This document shows, piece by piece, positions 11,901 through 24,389 of a stretch of 64,000 nucleotides of DNA; within the stretch, counting starts at the first letter, position 1, and each line of letters starts with the position of its first letter. A model generated the notes under the pieces. It ran no database searches, was not told where the DNA came from, and saw only the letters and a program-made list of their open reading frames with translations. Location of the stretch: positions 13,767,073 through 13,831,072 of the forward strand of contig OW203767.1 in NCBI GenBank assembly GCA_934045905.1, read 5' to 3'. A program made the position numbers and the translations under genes. This DNA is from Leuctra nigra. Its lineage: Eukaryota; Arthropoda; Insecta; Plecoptera; Leuctridae.

Positions 11901-13047
11901 AGATAATGACGCATCATACGCTTGCTCGAAGCACAAGCATCTTAGAAACTCTATTTCCCTAGAATGATTGACTTTACCCCGTGCTTGTCAATGATATTTG
12001 AACAAATGCCTAATGAAGATATGGGTCAGATTTCAGCCATTATGCTGTGCATCTACCTATAAGGCATGACCAAGCATTATAATTGCGTTGCCTTCAATCG
12101 CAATGTAACACTTGCAAAGTACAACACACCACATGATTGATCATGGACTGATTGAATAATTGTAAGCACATATGAGTGGTGATAATTACCTGAAACGAAT
12201 TGTGGCGACTAAAAATGTCGAACATAAACACAACACACCATGCCCTCTTACTTCGTTAACAACACCCCAACGAATGGGAAATGTTTACACTTTGCACATG
12301 AAACCGGAAGCTCGTAGAGGAAAATTGTACAACATCCGCCAAAATGGCTGAAGCATAGCACTAAATTATTGGTTTTTATATTATAAATACGTTATGATCA
12401 TGCTTAAAAGAAAATTATTCAATTCGATATTTTACTGTGCAATAAAATCCGTGAAAAAAGAACAATTCAGCATATATTTCGAATTAGCATAGTTACTTTT
12501 CTGGTTACGTAGTAATTATTGATAGTTATACAACTGTCCGCTTATAGAGCTACTGTCGCCACACGTGATACCAGTGGACCAATAGCGTTCATTGGCGCGA
12601 GTTCGAAAGTATGGAACTTTCTGTTCAAATATTAATATTTAAAAAACAATGAATTAATTATAATATAAATGCTGTGAATGTTGCGGAAGTAAAACGAAAA
12701 CAGTTTATTTAAAACTGATATTACCTATCTGTACTAGTTTTAGTGTCCATACGCATATTTAAAGCCCAGCCTTCTGGAGCAATTTGATTCTGCACATGTA
12801 CAGTCATTTTTATCCAAACACTTTGCTTTATTGTCACCTGTCAAGTGTCAATGTCACAGGTGTCGGCTAGCTTGTACCTACGCTTGCAAAGTGACACCTT
12901 GGTCTGCAACCTAACCCGATACTAAACTTAAAATAAAATAAAATTAGGTAAATAGGTAAATGTACTAATTAGTACATTTATTAATTTAAGAAAATAAATT
13001 ACATTACTGGTAAAACATTATTTTCGTGTTCTTTTAAAAGATAAAAC
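8990..13047. other. Intergenic stretch upstream of the REC8-like gene
   Basis: No ORF with a recognisable product and no clear transposon ends. Short poly-A and AT-rich blocks dominate. The final few hundred bases presumably include the promoter of the REC8-like gene. A palindromic CACCTGTC...GACAGGTG-like segment near 12836-12863 was seen but not interpreted. Confidence 0.4.
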
Positions 13048-16000
13048 ATGTTTTACAGTTATGAGTTACTTTGCCGTCACAAGAATGGCAAGTTCAGTGT
13101 TATGTGGCTTGCAGCAAATAAAAGAAAAGTAAACAAATGCTTATGTTTCAAAGTGAACATAGCTAGTTCTTGGTAAATCTTGCAGATTTGTTAAACTTCT
13201 CATACTTTTTAATGTGAGGTGTCTATAAAGAAATAGTAAGAAGATAATTTTTTTCAGTGATGAAATAACTAAAATCATAATGGCCCAGGAAGACGCTGTA
13301 CAAACCGAGGAGGCTCGTCTTCGTTTCTCGCTCTACCTTTCCGGAATGCTGATGCACGGTGCTTGTCTGGTTTATCGCCAACAACTTGCCTACTTGCAAG
13401 GTAAGCTTATTTTGAATGAAATGAAACCAATGCATGAATAGAGTATCTACTTTCTTTAGGAATGACGTTACAGTCATACAGCCATCACAACCCATCCAAG
13501 TACGTAGGTACTAAGTGTGCGCAATGTCCTCGGTGATTTGACGAGAACCGAAGCGTCCAATAATACCAACTGCTGGGTTCTACTTTCATTTTCATTTCTA
13601 TAATTTCATTTTATTACAACAATAAATTACCTACAGATGTGTACTACTAATTTGTAAAGTACGACCAACGTTGTCAGCGGAGACGGAGAGACGCATGCTT
13701 ACAGAACGGTGTGTTTTGGGGGAATTCAATGGGATCAGGCGTACACAGGCCATGGAACAGTGATGATTTCAGACCATATTTCAGACATTTTCACAAGAGC
13801 CAAATTTTAGGGTCGGCAGGCACAACAAGTTATGCAAAACGATGCTCGATGCTAAGGTAGCATCGAGCGAGGAATTGCTGAAAATAGAAAATCCTGACAA
13901 GCATTTCCCCTTACTCAAAAACGCATAAGAGCTCACACACATAAGAACAATTAGGGGACCGGCTGGTTGCATGGCCAGGGAAAATTTTGAATTTCTGGAA
14001 TGGATTTGCAAGGCCTTTCTTGACGTTCACCCCAAAATTCTTTAATTTGTTGAAAAACAAATTATGATCAATGCAAAAGAAACATTTTGGGATTTTTCCA
14101 TAAATTTGATATAAAGGGACAAATATGTATAGTGTACTAGAGATGTAAAGTTACCGGTAACATTGAAATTGGTAATATTACCGGTAATATTACCGGTAAC
14201 ATTACCGAGCACGGTAATATTGAATTTTCTGCGCAGTTTTAACTATATGGCGTAAGAAAATTAATGAATGTGAATTAATTAATTTTTTCATATTACTTAG
14301 TTTACATAGGTATTGTGTATTTACTATTTATTGATTGAGGATAGGTATACATCTCAATTTTACAATAGCGATTTTAATTGAGCGAGCGTAAAAAGCGACT
14401 CCATTCTGCACTTTTGGACACTTTCTGATTTTTTTGTGTTTGTTTGTTTGGCCCGACGCCAAACATTAAACGAGGTCTCATTCTTTTCCGATCGAACTAA
14501 AATTTTTGCATAGTACATACAAATTCATTCTAGCTTAATCGTGTATAGTTTTTGTGAGCTTACCTCGATTGGAGTAAAAATGAAAATATCTTACGATTGG
14601 TCAAAAATAAAAATGCTGCGATTAAGTTCAAATTTTGCCTGGACATTAAGACTACTACCTACCATTTTCTCTTATTTTATAAGTTTTCAGCCTAATCGGT
14701 AGAGAACGTGTATACTCATTTGATATTTAAATAGAATGCCAGAAGGTATTTTATTTTCATTTAATTTCCAGTGCAACTTACTTCTGTTTTTCTTTATGGA
14801 TCATAGTGATGGCTATTCTCAGTTTCAATGAATTCGTGTAATTTTATTTTGATCGTATTTCAATTCCTATGGATGTATATGTTTTCTTTGCATTACGATA
14901 TTCCGGTTGGATGGAGATGTTGCGCGTTTGGGTGCTCGCTCATTAGCCCGTTATACACCGAGCGTTTTCCTAGTTATTTCTGCTTAAATAAAGACTTCGA
15001 GTCGAGGTAAATTTTCATTAAATGTTGGAATGGGCATGATTAACAATTAAGAAATTAAACATCATGCTTTTACAGTCGCAGTGAAATATCCTGCAATCAA
15101 AGAGCGAACTCTGAAAGACCCTTCCTTCAAAATAATTAGGTAGTATATTATGTAAAAGAAAGTAAATTTAAAAAAAATAAGTAGCCAACGTGGAAAATAT
15201 TACATTTGATAATGTTTAGATGTCGGTACCTACAGTATAACTTGTTGATTTATAAAAATATAATCAAATCTCTATACATCCTCTTTTTACACTGTGGTGT
15301 ACTGTGGCAAAATTTGAACACTTCCATTTTTTTTTCTCTAAAATTACCGAAAGTTACAATGTTACCAACAATGGGGGTAATATTACCGTAATATTACCGT
15401 TACCGGTAATATTACCGGTAATCCGTAATATTACCGTTACCGGTAATATTAACGGTAATATTACCGGTGTTCACATCTCTAGGTAGTACCTACAGAAAAC
15501 ACTGTTTTCACTGAATAAATTTACACAATAATTTCTAGCTATAAGTTTTATAATTTTTTTTTGGGGTGGGGGCAATGTATGGGTATGCCTGGAATCATCA
15601 CTGCCATGGAAAATTTTGAATTTCACTAATGAATTACTATCTACATGTAATTTTATCCAAATTTAAGTCAATTGATTTTTATATAAAAATAGTAGTATTA
15701 AGTTAATTACCTGTAGTACCTACCTGATTCATTTACCTATACCCATATTTAATTTGTTGATCATTTGTTGTGCATAATAAATACCTATACAATTTTTTAG
15801 AGGATTTGGGCATAATTTGGGAGAAATTGGCAAAACCAAAGAACAAAATGATCAAACTGCCAGAAAATATGCAAGGTAGGTGAATGTGATGCCAATTTAA
15901 TTATTTGAATTTAAAGATAATTCCTAAAATTCCATTGTCTTATGAATCTTAAAGGTCGTAGAGGCAGGAGGACCGACGATGAGGACAGTGATGACGAGGC

Positions 16001-18463
16001 ACCGAAGAAGAAACGAGCAAAGAAAACAAAGAGGAAGAAACATGCTCCGACTGTTGAAGAGCTTCTTGTACCCGACTGGGAAAAGTCATTGGAAAATGTA
16101 GATATGAATCTGTATGAAGTCCAGTCACTGAATAATACGATGCATCAGATTTCTGAAGCCGATGTACCGCGAACAGACGAGGTATTAGAATTCTTGACAA
16201 TTTTATTTTTAAAAAAATTCGCTAATTTAATATAGGCATTATTAAAATAATGTAATCAGGTCAGCTCGTTTGGTGAACACTTACGGACGTTCGACAACGT
16301 TCTCCTCAATCAGCTGACCGAAGGAGTCCCGGATCTTCATGAAATGTTCGTATAAACCAAATAACACCAAATATTGAAATGCTGAATTACAAATATGAGT
16401 TAAATTGAGTTACTTCCCACAGGGATACTGCACTTGTGCAGGAACAAGGAATGCAGATGAATCCGGAGGAAAGTAAGATCGACGTCGGTCCGCTGGTCCA
16501 AGAACCGAGGACTCGCTTGAGCAAGAAGGATGGACCGGCTGAGAAGAAGTTTGAGAATATTGTGGAAATCATTCCCCTTGTGAGTCCATAATTCAACAGT
16601 TAATTCAGAGCTCGAAGCTATGGCAATTTCAACTATAATCTCTCAATATTGTAAAATGTTGTTAGTGAGTTTTTGCTGTTTGCCAACAAAATAATATACA
16701 TCGGTATAAATATAAAGTATCATTGTCTTTAACAATCAACCTTCTTTCAGGAAATGGAAATGCATCTGAATGAAGTCGGTTTCTCCACAGTTGATCAAGT
16801 CATCGAAGACGTAGTGAATGGAAATTATGAGCCACACGAACAAGTAGGTAAATCTTAAGACCTAATATTCTATTAAATACCTACACCTAACATGCAAAAG
16901 TAATTGAAGCTAGAAAATAATGTAAACACATGTATTATAAAACACTTTTATTATAATTTTTCAGGAAAGTGAACTACAAGTTGTGTGGAAAGAAAAACGT
17001 GCTGTGCTTTTTACACCGGAAAAACAAATAATATTCTCACCTGAGCAACTGATAGATGACGGCAATGCTCCCAGCCAGTATCAAGCCGAAGTAAGAATCA
17101 CAGAAGAATTTTAAACGAGTTTTTTGTTCATATGTACCAGTAGGTACTGATTGTTATTTGTTATCTCCCGTTCTATCAGCATTGGAGCGATCTCTCTGGC
17201 TTCGAGATAGATAAAGTCAACTTCGAACAAATTCTAAATGAGCCGGTAATTCCACGTTGGAATGAAAAATTGCAGGAGTCTTTCATTACTCTTTCTTTCA
17301 CGAAAGTAATGGAAGAAATAACTGATGGTGATATCACCTACAACAGGTAAAATAACGACAGTTCATGAATAAAAAAACTATATTTATTGAAAAAAGCCCT
17401 AATCTCAAATGATTAAATCTCTACAGGTTCATGCCACAAGCTCGCAGTTCTGCAGTAATAGGTAAATAACTAACAAAATGAAAACTTTGTTTATGGAAAA
17501 TATAATATTCAGATAATTCTATTCAAGATATTAATATATTTATTTCATTTTTCCTGGATCTGGAGGATGAGTCTTCTGGAAAGAGTTTAGTCACCAATAA
17601 CAGTCAAATGACAATAGAGATGCTGTTAGGTAACTCAAATTCCCGTTATGTCTTTTCTTCCTCAAGGGGAGGAGGAGATCGCTCCGGAACATCCTGCTGA
17701 ACAATCTGTTGCTCAAGGCGGGGGAAATCTGATGGACGTTTCTCAACACGAGATGTTCCCAATGGAGGTGGAGGTGCCGGACGAAGAGGATCCTTTTAAA
17801 TTCCCTCCGGCGAAGAAATGTCGTCTACTCAACACTTCACCGCAGATCAGCCAGGAGTCTTCAAGGTTAAATATTACATAGATATATTTAAATAAACAGA
17901 TATCAATAATTTTAGTGTAAATATATAGGAAAGGAAATATAAAAACTTATATGAGAAAACTGTATATAATTTAAAGTAATTTTTTTCTTCAAAATGTGGA
18001 TAAATATGAAAAAATTTAAATAAGGATAAAATGAAAAAAATTAACTAAACTCTATATTTTCAGTTTTTTAAATAAAATTTTGTCTTGGTATTTTACCTTT
18101 CAACTTCAACAAACTTTCAACAAAATATTTCCATTTCAGTTCCAATACATCTAGTAATAGTCGCCGGCGGGAATCAGTCATGGCTCGAGTTAGGCAGCTC
18201 TGGGGCAAACACTCGAGAGTGACGTTCAAACATCTTTGCCCCAGGAGAGTATCGTCACGGATGGAAGCTGCCAGAGTCTTCTACGTTTTACTCGGTAAGC
18301 CTCGTAGGTCTCAGTGGATATAATCATTAATGCATAGTGTGAGTTATTTTGAAATTGATTGCCTTTTTCAGAACTACACAAAATGAAGAAAGTTTGTGTC
18401 AATCAAACAAAGACCGCAGCTTACTCCGTTGTTGACATCTGTCGACCGATGACCGATGTCTAA
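13048..18463 (+). CDS. rec8: REC8-like meiotic cohesin alpha-kleisin (15 exons, 598 aa)
   Basis: REC8 is the kleisin that closes the cohesin ring on SMC1 and SMC3 in meiosis and is cut by separase. Exons: 13048-13172, 13258-13400, 15801-15875, 15955-16181, 16260-16345, 16423-16579, 16751-16843, 16965-17090, 17180-17346, 17427-17461, 17513-17629, 17667-17865, 18140-18294, 18372-18463; the total is 1797 nt and stays in frame. (The intron at 17630-17666 is only 37 bp.) The N-terminus starts MFYSYELLCRHKNG with WLAA following, then RFSLYLSG...VYRQQLAYL, which is the Rad21/Rec8 N-terminal domain and closest to REC8. A charged TDDEDSDDEAPKKKR stretch starts near residue 120. The end (ARVRQLWG...AARVFYVLL...) fits the kleisin C-terminal winged helix that binds SMC1. 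A mitotic Rad21 paralogue is less likely because of RFSLYLS. Intron 2 hosts a repeat element. Confidence 0.82.
14138..15481. mobile_element. DNA element with ACCGGTAATATT-rich ends inside a REC8 intron
   Basis: The left end TAGAGATGT and right end ACATCTCTA are inverted. Each is followed inward by a run of the self-complementary word TTACCGGTAATATTACC (14151-14215 and 15377-15470). The interior is AT-rich with no transposase. I found no clean 8-bp target duplication, so the hAT assignment suggested by the end sequence is tentative. It lies in the 2.4-kb intron between the second and third REC8 exons. Confidence 0.6.
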
Positions 18464-19345
18464 TAGTAAATAACCATCAAGCATCTCCCCATCTGTAATG
18501 GAAGATCTTATGCAACGAAGTTATTGTTTTTATATTTTATTTCTTATATCTTTTATTTTTATATGTTTTATAGTTAAAGTATTCTATAGTTCTCATAATA
18601 CTCCTTGTTAATTATCAATCAGTAGAGATCAGTTAGTAACTTGATGCTACAATTCTTCAGAATGGGATCTTAAGTAGGTACCTATTGCATGACATGATGT
18701 ATCTTTTTACCAAATACTGTTTGGACATAGGCAGGTAGATTGTTGTTGAGTCGAACAACAGGTATACCTACACTTTCTAATTTTTTTCAGGGAAACTTTT
18801 TTTTATATCTACCCATGATCTACCTTTTAATGATAATCATCCTAAATATATTTTTTTAAGTTTTGATTATACTTTTATCAAATGTAAGGGGTTTGTGATT
18901 ATTTTGAAATTTGCATATTTATTATTTAATTGAATATTTTTGGTTTAAATTTAATTACCTAGGTACTTATTATCCTTCTCCATTGGTTACGTAAAACTAT
19001 GAGAAAATACATTTTGTACTTTGAGATGTCAATATTAAAATCAAAATTATACGAAATTTGTAATTTTGAATTAGGCACGGTAGAGTTCACTTTAGACTCA
19101 AGTTAGACCATGCAAACTACCACTAAATTTATGCAGACATTGTACAACCGAATCTCTATGTTACAACCAAACTGACCGGTTGGTATTTGAGCTGACCATG
19201 GATATTTCATATTTCCCTCTTTTCATTTGAATTTTACCGCCGGAACATTTTACGTACGAATAAACGCACATCGAAAACAATTTGGCAACGCTGTCTCGTT
19301 CCAACTGGCGGAAGTAGTACAGCGGCCATCTTATTTACTTCAGTT

Positions 19346-19371
19346 CTTCTTCCGGTACATCATTTTACAAG
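19346..19371 (+). promoter_or_regulatory. 5'-TOP transcription start and untranslated first exon of RpS19
   Basis: CTTCTTCCGG starts at 19346 and is a terminal oligopyrimidine (TOP) tract of the kind found at the start of ribosomal protein mRNAs, where it links translation to TOR signalling. The small exon ends at a GTATGT donor at 19372. The matching acceptor (TTCTAG, ending 19628) abuts the ATG. The start site is inferred from sequence only. Confidence 0.6.
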
Positions 19372-19628
19372 GTATGTTGACACGCGTGGCGACATTAAAG
19401 AAACTGGATTATTTTACTTCATAGCATACTTGTTGTTAATTTTTGCAGCTTTTAACTTATATCAACTCATTTCTGGTTCCTAAAATCAAGTTATACATAC
19501 GGTATTACGCGTTCCTTGTACATGTGAGGAGGTCAATGCATCTGGTTTTACTCATGATGGTCACACATGCTCAGGTTGTCAGTCATCCATTTGATGCACA
19601 TTTGTTAATTACTTTATTTCAATTCTAG

Positions 19629-21067
19629 ATGCCGTCTGTAACATTAAAGGATGTTGATCAGCAGCTGTTCGTTAAGGCGTTTTCGGCCTTCCTAAAAAAG
19701 TAAGTAATACAAAGTTGACAGTAATACCCATAGTTGGCGACAGACTTCGTCGATACCTCTTAGCATCGACCAGCTTCTCGGGCAATGCTAAAGGGTATCG
19801 ACTCCACTTGTTTCGGATTGTAGTGTGATTAGACCAAGGAGCCTTACTATGTGCTAGTACCTATTCTAGGGTCTTTTTTAGGAATTACCTAGGTGGGTAA
19901 TTCACTTCCCTATTCGCACTAAAAGTACCAAGAGATTGCGCTGATATCAGTAAGATGGCCGCTCACGCGAGTACAGTCCCAGTGCGCGTGCGTACTCTTA
20001 CATACAAGTCACTTAGATGTCAATCGTAACGAGTTCAGTAAAAAGTTATAAATACATCGCGAAATAACAGAAATTGATGCTTACCTCAGTGTCAACAATC
20101 AAATACAATCGGCATATTTCATTGCAGCACACATTCATTCAAATTCTTATGAAAACGAGCTGTCTATTCACCAAAAACCAAGTTATTTGACAGAATGCAG
20201 TTGTTTGAACGAGGCGTCAAGAAAAATGTGTTTTCAGAAGGCGGTGAGAAAAACAATTGCAACTCTCAAATGGTGATTTTTGGTGTATAGACATCTCGTT
20301 TTCACAAGAATTTGAATGAATGTGTGCTGTAATGAAATATGCCAATTGTATTTGACTGAGGTAAGCATCAATTTCAGTTATTTCGCGATGTAATTATAAC
20401 TTTAACTGAATTCGTTATACGATTGACATATACCTAAGTGACTTGTCTGCTCGCGCCCTGTGCGCATGAGCAGAAGTACTCGTGGTAGAGATGTTAATTT
20501 TTTCCGCTAAGTGGCGTCTTGCAACTTTTAGTGTCCAATTGCTGGTTAGTGGTTGGTGATACGTTTATTGTAATGTCATCTGTATTCTTCTTCAGAACTG
20601 GCAAAATGAAGGTTCCCGAGTGGGTTGATTTAGTAAAGAGCGCGAAATTCAAGGAATTGGCACCTTATGACGAAGATTGGTACTACACTCGCTGCGCTGC
20701 ATTAGTTCGCCACATTTACTTCCGATCACCTGTTGGCGTTGGAGCAGTTACCAAAATATTTGGTGGTATGTACAACCTCAAAGATGTTAATGTTTGTAGA
20801 CTGCACATTGTTTACTTTATGTAATGTATTATAACAATTTCAACAGGTCGGCAACGAAAGGGAACAAGCCCCTCCCACTTCTGCCGAGGAGCAGGAGGTG
20901 TTGCTCGTAAAGCCCTTCAATCTCTCGAGGGAATCAAACTGATCGAGAAGACCGGAGATGGTGGTCGCAAACTTACTGTTCAAGGCCGCCGAGACTTGGA
21001 CCGAATTGCTGCCCAAGTTCGCCCCAAGAAAACGGTAGTGGTGCCGCCAACTATTGTCACTGCGTAA
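19629..21067 (+). CDS. RpS19: 40S ribosomal protein S19 (3 coding exons, 153 aa)
   Basis: This is a component of the small ribosomal subunit, needed for 18S rRNA maturation. Coding exons are 19629-19699, 20596-20765 and 20847-21067; the total is 462 nt. The product begins [10 protein letters not shown], contains [14 protein letters not shown], the highly conserved [20 protein letters not shown] and [17 protein letters not shown], and ends with [13 protein letters not shown] before a short variable tail. Length and order match the S19e family along its whole length. All three introns, including one in the 5' UTR, have GT-AG ends. An ATTAAA at 21093-21098 may be the poly(A) signal. The second intron contains a large hairpin MITE. 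Confidence 0.97.
19975..20487. mobile_element. Long-hairpin MITE in an RpS19 intron
   Basis: Arms at about 20005-20178 and 20276-20445 are inverted copies of each other over roughly 170 bp; shared words include ACATCGCGAAATAAC, AAATTGATGCTTACCTC and CACACATTCATTCAAATTCT. Weaker pairing extends out to GAGTAC/GTACTC near 19977 and 20483. No coding region. The superfamily is not clear because the exact ends and target duplication could not be fixed. Confidence 0.7.
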
Positions 21068-21092
21068 AATGTCTTTGTATAGATTACACAAC

Positions 21093-21098
21093 ATTAAA
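21093..21098 (+). terminator. Candidate poly(A) signal of RpS19 (ATTAAA)
   Basis: ATTAAA lies 26 bp after the RpS19 stop codon and would give a very short 3' UTR, which is usual for ribosomal protein genes. A canonical AATAAA at 21354-21359 is an alternative. Confidence 0.4.
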
Positions 21099-21754
21099 AA
21101 AATCAAAATTTAACTTTGGAAGTTGTACTTAAGTTGTTGCCTTGAACATTAAGGTGGTTGTACAGTTTGCGATGTGTAATTATTGAGAGCAAGTTTACAG
21201 CAGTCCCGGAAGCCACTTGCACGACCAAATTGTACAGCTGTCTTTGGCTATCCTTTAGACTCTAGGTAAATAAGAAACGTAAAATTGTTGGGTAATTCAG
21301 TTTTTTATACATTGAATTCGGAGCAAGAACTTGATTGTATGTAGCTGGAAACGAATAAAAGAGCACATATTTTCCTCCGTATGGGTGAACTCTTGTTCTC
21401 ACGCTACTTGACTGTCTCAATAGACCAATCTAGAAATTATCTGGGTGGCTCTTCTTTTCAAAGATTTGAGTTTGGTTGTTGCCTGTTGGGGACCCTATTG
21501 TTGAGATTGTTGAAGACTCGTATAGGCACAGTGCAAAGGCTTCATTTTCTCTGCGTCGTTAGTTGCAGACGGTGCGGCAGGTGGCAGGACGTCAAAGGTG
21601 CTGCAGTTATGTCACGTTTTTGCTAACATTACGCAAAAAAAAATTTTGTGCATCATAGTTATTTCGTAAGAAAATTGTAATGAAGTCTCAAAATTTCACT
21701 GAATCTGATAAAAATGTGAATTTGCAACATTCCTCGAGCTATTTTGAGATACCT

Positions 21755-22110
21755 ATTTGTTGACATTTCATCATGGGATGGGAGAAGAGAGGATACCATA
21801 TAGAGAGGCAGAGCGGTCAGCAAGGGGTGGCAGAAGAAAGGCAGGAAAAGCTAGAACTAAATGGATCAACGGAATAGAGTCAGCCGCTGAAGAAAGAGGA
21901 GAGTGTTGGGGAGTAATTACAACAGAGAAGTGGTGGGAAGACAGAGAGAGATGGAGGGAACTGGTGGAAGAAGAGATTGAAGAAGTGTGGAGTGTCGGAC
22001 TTGGCAAGTCGGCTCTGAGTACACAAGTGCTCTAGAACAATGGTGGGACCATCCTACCCCCTGACCCGACAATAGTTGGAAGCGGGGTCGCAATATTTAT
22101 TTATTTCATC
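21755..22110 (+). pseudogene. LINE 3' fragment (ORF2 C-terminal tail)
   Basis: The plus-strand frame at 21757-22035 encodes an arginine-, glutamate- and tryptophan-rich tail (ARTKWINGIESA, WWEDRERWRELVEEE). This resembles the region after the reverse transcriptase in many insect non-LTR retrotransposons. No RT domain is present, so it is a 5'-truncated copy. The untranslated tail ends in ATTTATTTATTTCATCAGG. The clade cannot be assigned. Confidence 0.5.
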
Positions 22111-22977
22111 AGGTCGTGAGATCACGGAGTACCAAATGAGATGAAACAATTGAAGATATTCTACAGCCAACAATGCCAATTACTTTCACTTGTGGCGCTA
22201 GGGGTACCTAGCGGTGCCTTTTGAGCTTGATGTCAGACCAGACAAAATATCAGGAGGCCGTAAATCTGTACGGAAGAATGATTGGCACAATCTCGAAAAT
22301 TGCCCTCCAGATAACTCTTGACTGTCTTGATGGCCTAGTGGGTACTAATTCGTAGCAAGATGTCGGGAATATCGAAAAAAAAAATTGTACAGAACCCTTG
22401 GGTGCCCTAAAATTTTGGATTAATCAATTGAGCCTGCAAAATCTATACTTACATATTTGCAAATGCCCACTAATTAATTTTTATGGAATTTTTGTATCGA
22501 CAATCTCGGAACAGATTGGACTATATTTCACCGTATGTTGCATTTATTTACAAATTTAATAAAATGAAATTGAAGGGGTGGGACTGGGAGAGACAAAATG
22601 CATTCATACAAATGTTACATACAAAATGCTTGTCGAACAAGAGGTTGTTAGTGGTACTGGTAGGTAGTAGGTACTCGGGAGTTGTGAGGCATTATTTAGT
22701 ACGTAGGTATACTTTACTTTGTTTTAACCCAGTAGGGCAGTGCGAGATTGAAACTTTCCATGTCGAGTGAAGTAGAGATTATTTAAAAAAGTAAGACTAG
22801 GTTGAGCGAGATATTTTATCTTTGAGATCGAAAATTTTCGAGTGAGATCACACCATTTAGGAAATTTTCCAGCCTCACAAAAACATATTTGTTTGAAGTC
22901 TTGTTCATACATAACAATACAAATCATATTTATGGAAATGCTACATGGAGATACAACACAACTTAGTGTGCTGAAGT

Positions 22978-23828
22978 CAGGCGCGTAGGAAAAGGAAAGG
23001 GGGGAACGGACCCCCCCCCCCCCCCCCCCGTCTGGAGCCTGACCCCCCCTGCCAGAGATCCTGAACACCTCCAGATATTCACAAATGTTGATTAAGAGAT
23101 GCACAGAATGCACAGGGTTGCTTATCAATATAAGGTTGAATTCTCAAAATTTTCTCAAGTTTTGCAAAACTAATTGAACAGAGGTATTATCAATGAGACA
23201 ACTCAGTTACTCATTTGTCCAACATGATCATCCTTATGAATAAAATTAAATAATTACACATAATAAACTATTAAATTTCAAAACACATACAGATTTTTCT
23301 TATTGATTGCTTATTTCTGTTGATCTTGCAACCGTTTTCAAAGGTCGATTCCAAAATCAATTCATAGTCGATTCTCTTTCACTAGAATTCAAGTATTTCC
23401 CTGCAAGGCCATTTGGGATTTTCTCAAATAACAACATTTTCATTTTGTCTCTTGTTTCCCCAAGAATATTACATATACACATTTTAAATTTCTTTAAAAA
23501 AGATGCCAAAAAAGCGTCGAATTCGATTCTCTTTTTTTTTTATCAAGATGTAAAAAATGCCCTGCGGGGCCATTGGGGATTCTATAAAAACAATTTTTCT
23601 TAAGTTCCCACAGAATATTTCATCACACATTTTACATTTATTTGAGAAGAATGATAAAATAGCTTATAAAATTCGATTCTTTTGTATCAAAAATTCAAAA
23701 GAGGCCCTGCGGGGCTAACTGGGGGCGAGTTCCCAGACCCCTTGTAGCAGCGAACTACCTTTCCCTGACATCCATCAATCCCCTATAATTTTGACCCCCC
23801 CTCTCAAAATATAGTTCCTACGCGCCTG
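22978..23828. mobile_element. hAT-type non-autonomous transposon, copy 2 (inverted relative to copy 1)
   Basis: Ends CAGGCGCGTAGGAA and TTCCTACGCGCCTG are flanked by a perfect 8-bp duplication GCTGAAGT (22970-22977 and 23829-23836). Length is 851 bp, equal to copy 1, and the internal CCTGCGGGGCC blocks and ATTCGATTCTTTTGTATC block appear in reverse. A run of about 19 C lies near 23011-23029. No transposase. Confidence 0.92.
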
Positions 23829-23942
23829 GCTGAAGTTCTGCAAAATTAACAAACATTTGAAATCTCGATGGCACATTCAATATGCTTGATAATTAAAAAT
23901 TTGAACATAAGATCAAAATCAAGGATGGAGTTTATAATCTTA

Positions 23943-24389
23943 TGTCGTTTTCGGCTGGCCGCACTGGGGTTGCACTGAGCTGCACTGAGTGCAAGTGGCG
24001 TGTTCGACTGGCAGTGCGAGTTGCTCTGGGGCAATGTTTTCGTATTCGACTGGGAAGTGGTGCGCACTCAGTGCACTATTTCTTGCTCGGAAATATTAGG
24101 TAGAGTTGCCCCCTCCACTCCGCCGCACTCCGACAAAATGGCGGCACGAAAAACAAAATTGATGTTGTTACTGGAGGTTTTCCTTCAAAACACTCGGGAG
24201 CTCAATTTCTTCGGTTGCCATTTGAAAATAGCTGTCAGTGTCAAAACACAAAATCAAAACATACCATTCGTATTCGGCTGAGACCGCACTGGGAGCAGCA
24301 CTAGGCAGCACTAGGGCAAAACCAGGTTACGACATGACGTCACGATCAAGAACTCAGTGCAACCCCAGTGCGGCCAGCCGAAAACGACA
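23943..24389. mobile_element. PIF/Harbinger-like MITE, copy A of the TGTCGTTTTCGGCTGGCC family
   Basis: TIRs begin TGTCGTTTTCGGCTGGCCGC and extend at least 35 bp. TTA flanks both sides (23940-23942 and 24390-24392), which fits the three-base TWA duplication of PIF/Harbinger elements. The 447-bp interior has repeated GCACTGAG/CAGTGC words and no transposase. Confidence 0.75.

Noticed and set aside
22724..23128. 134-codon minus-strand ORF
   Set aside because: It runs through the end of a hAT element and a long C/G homopolymer that encodes a glycine run.
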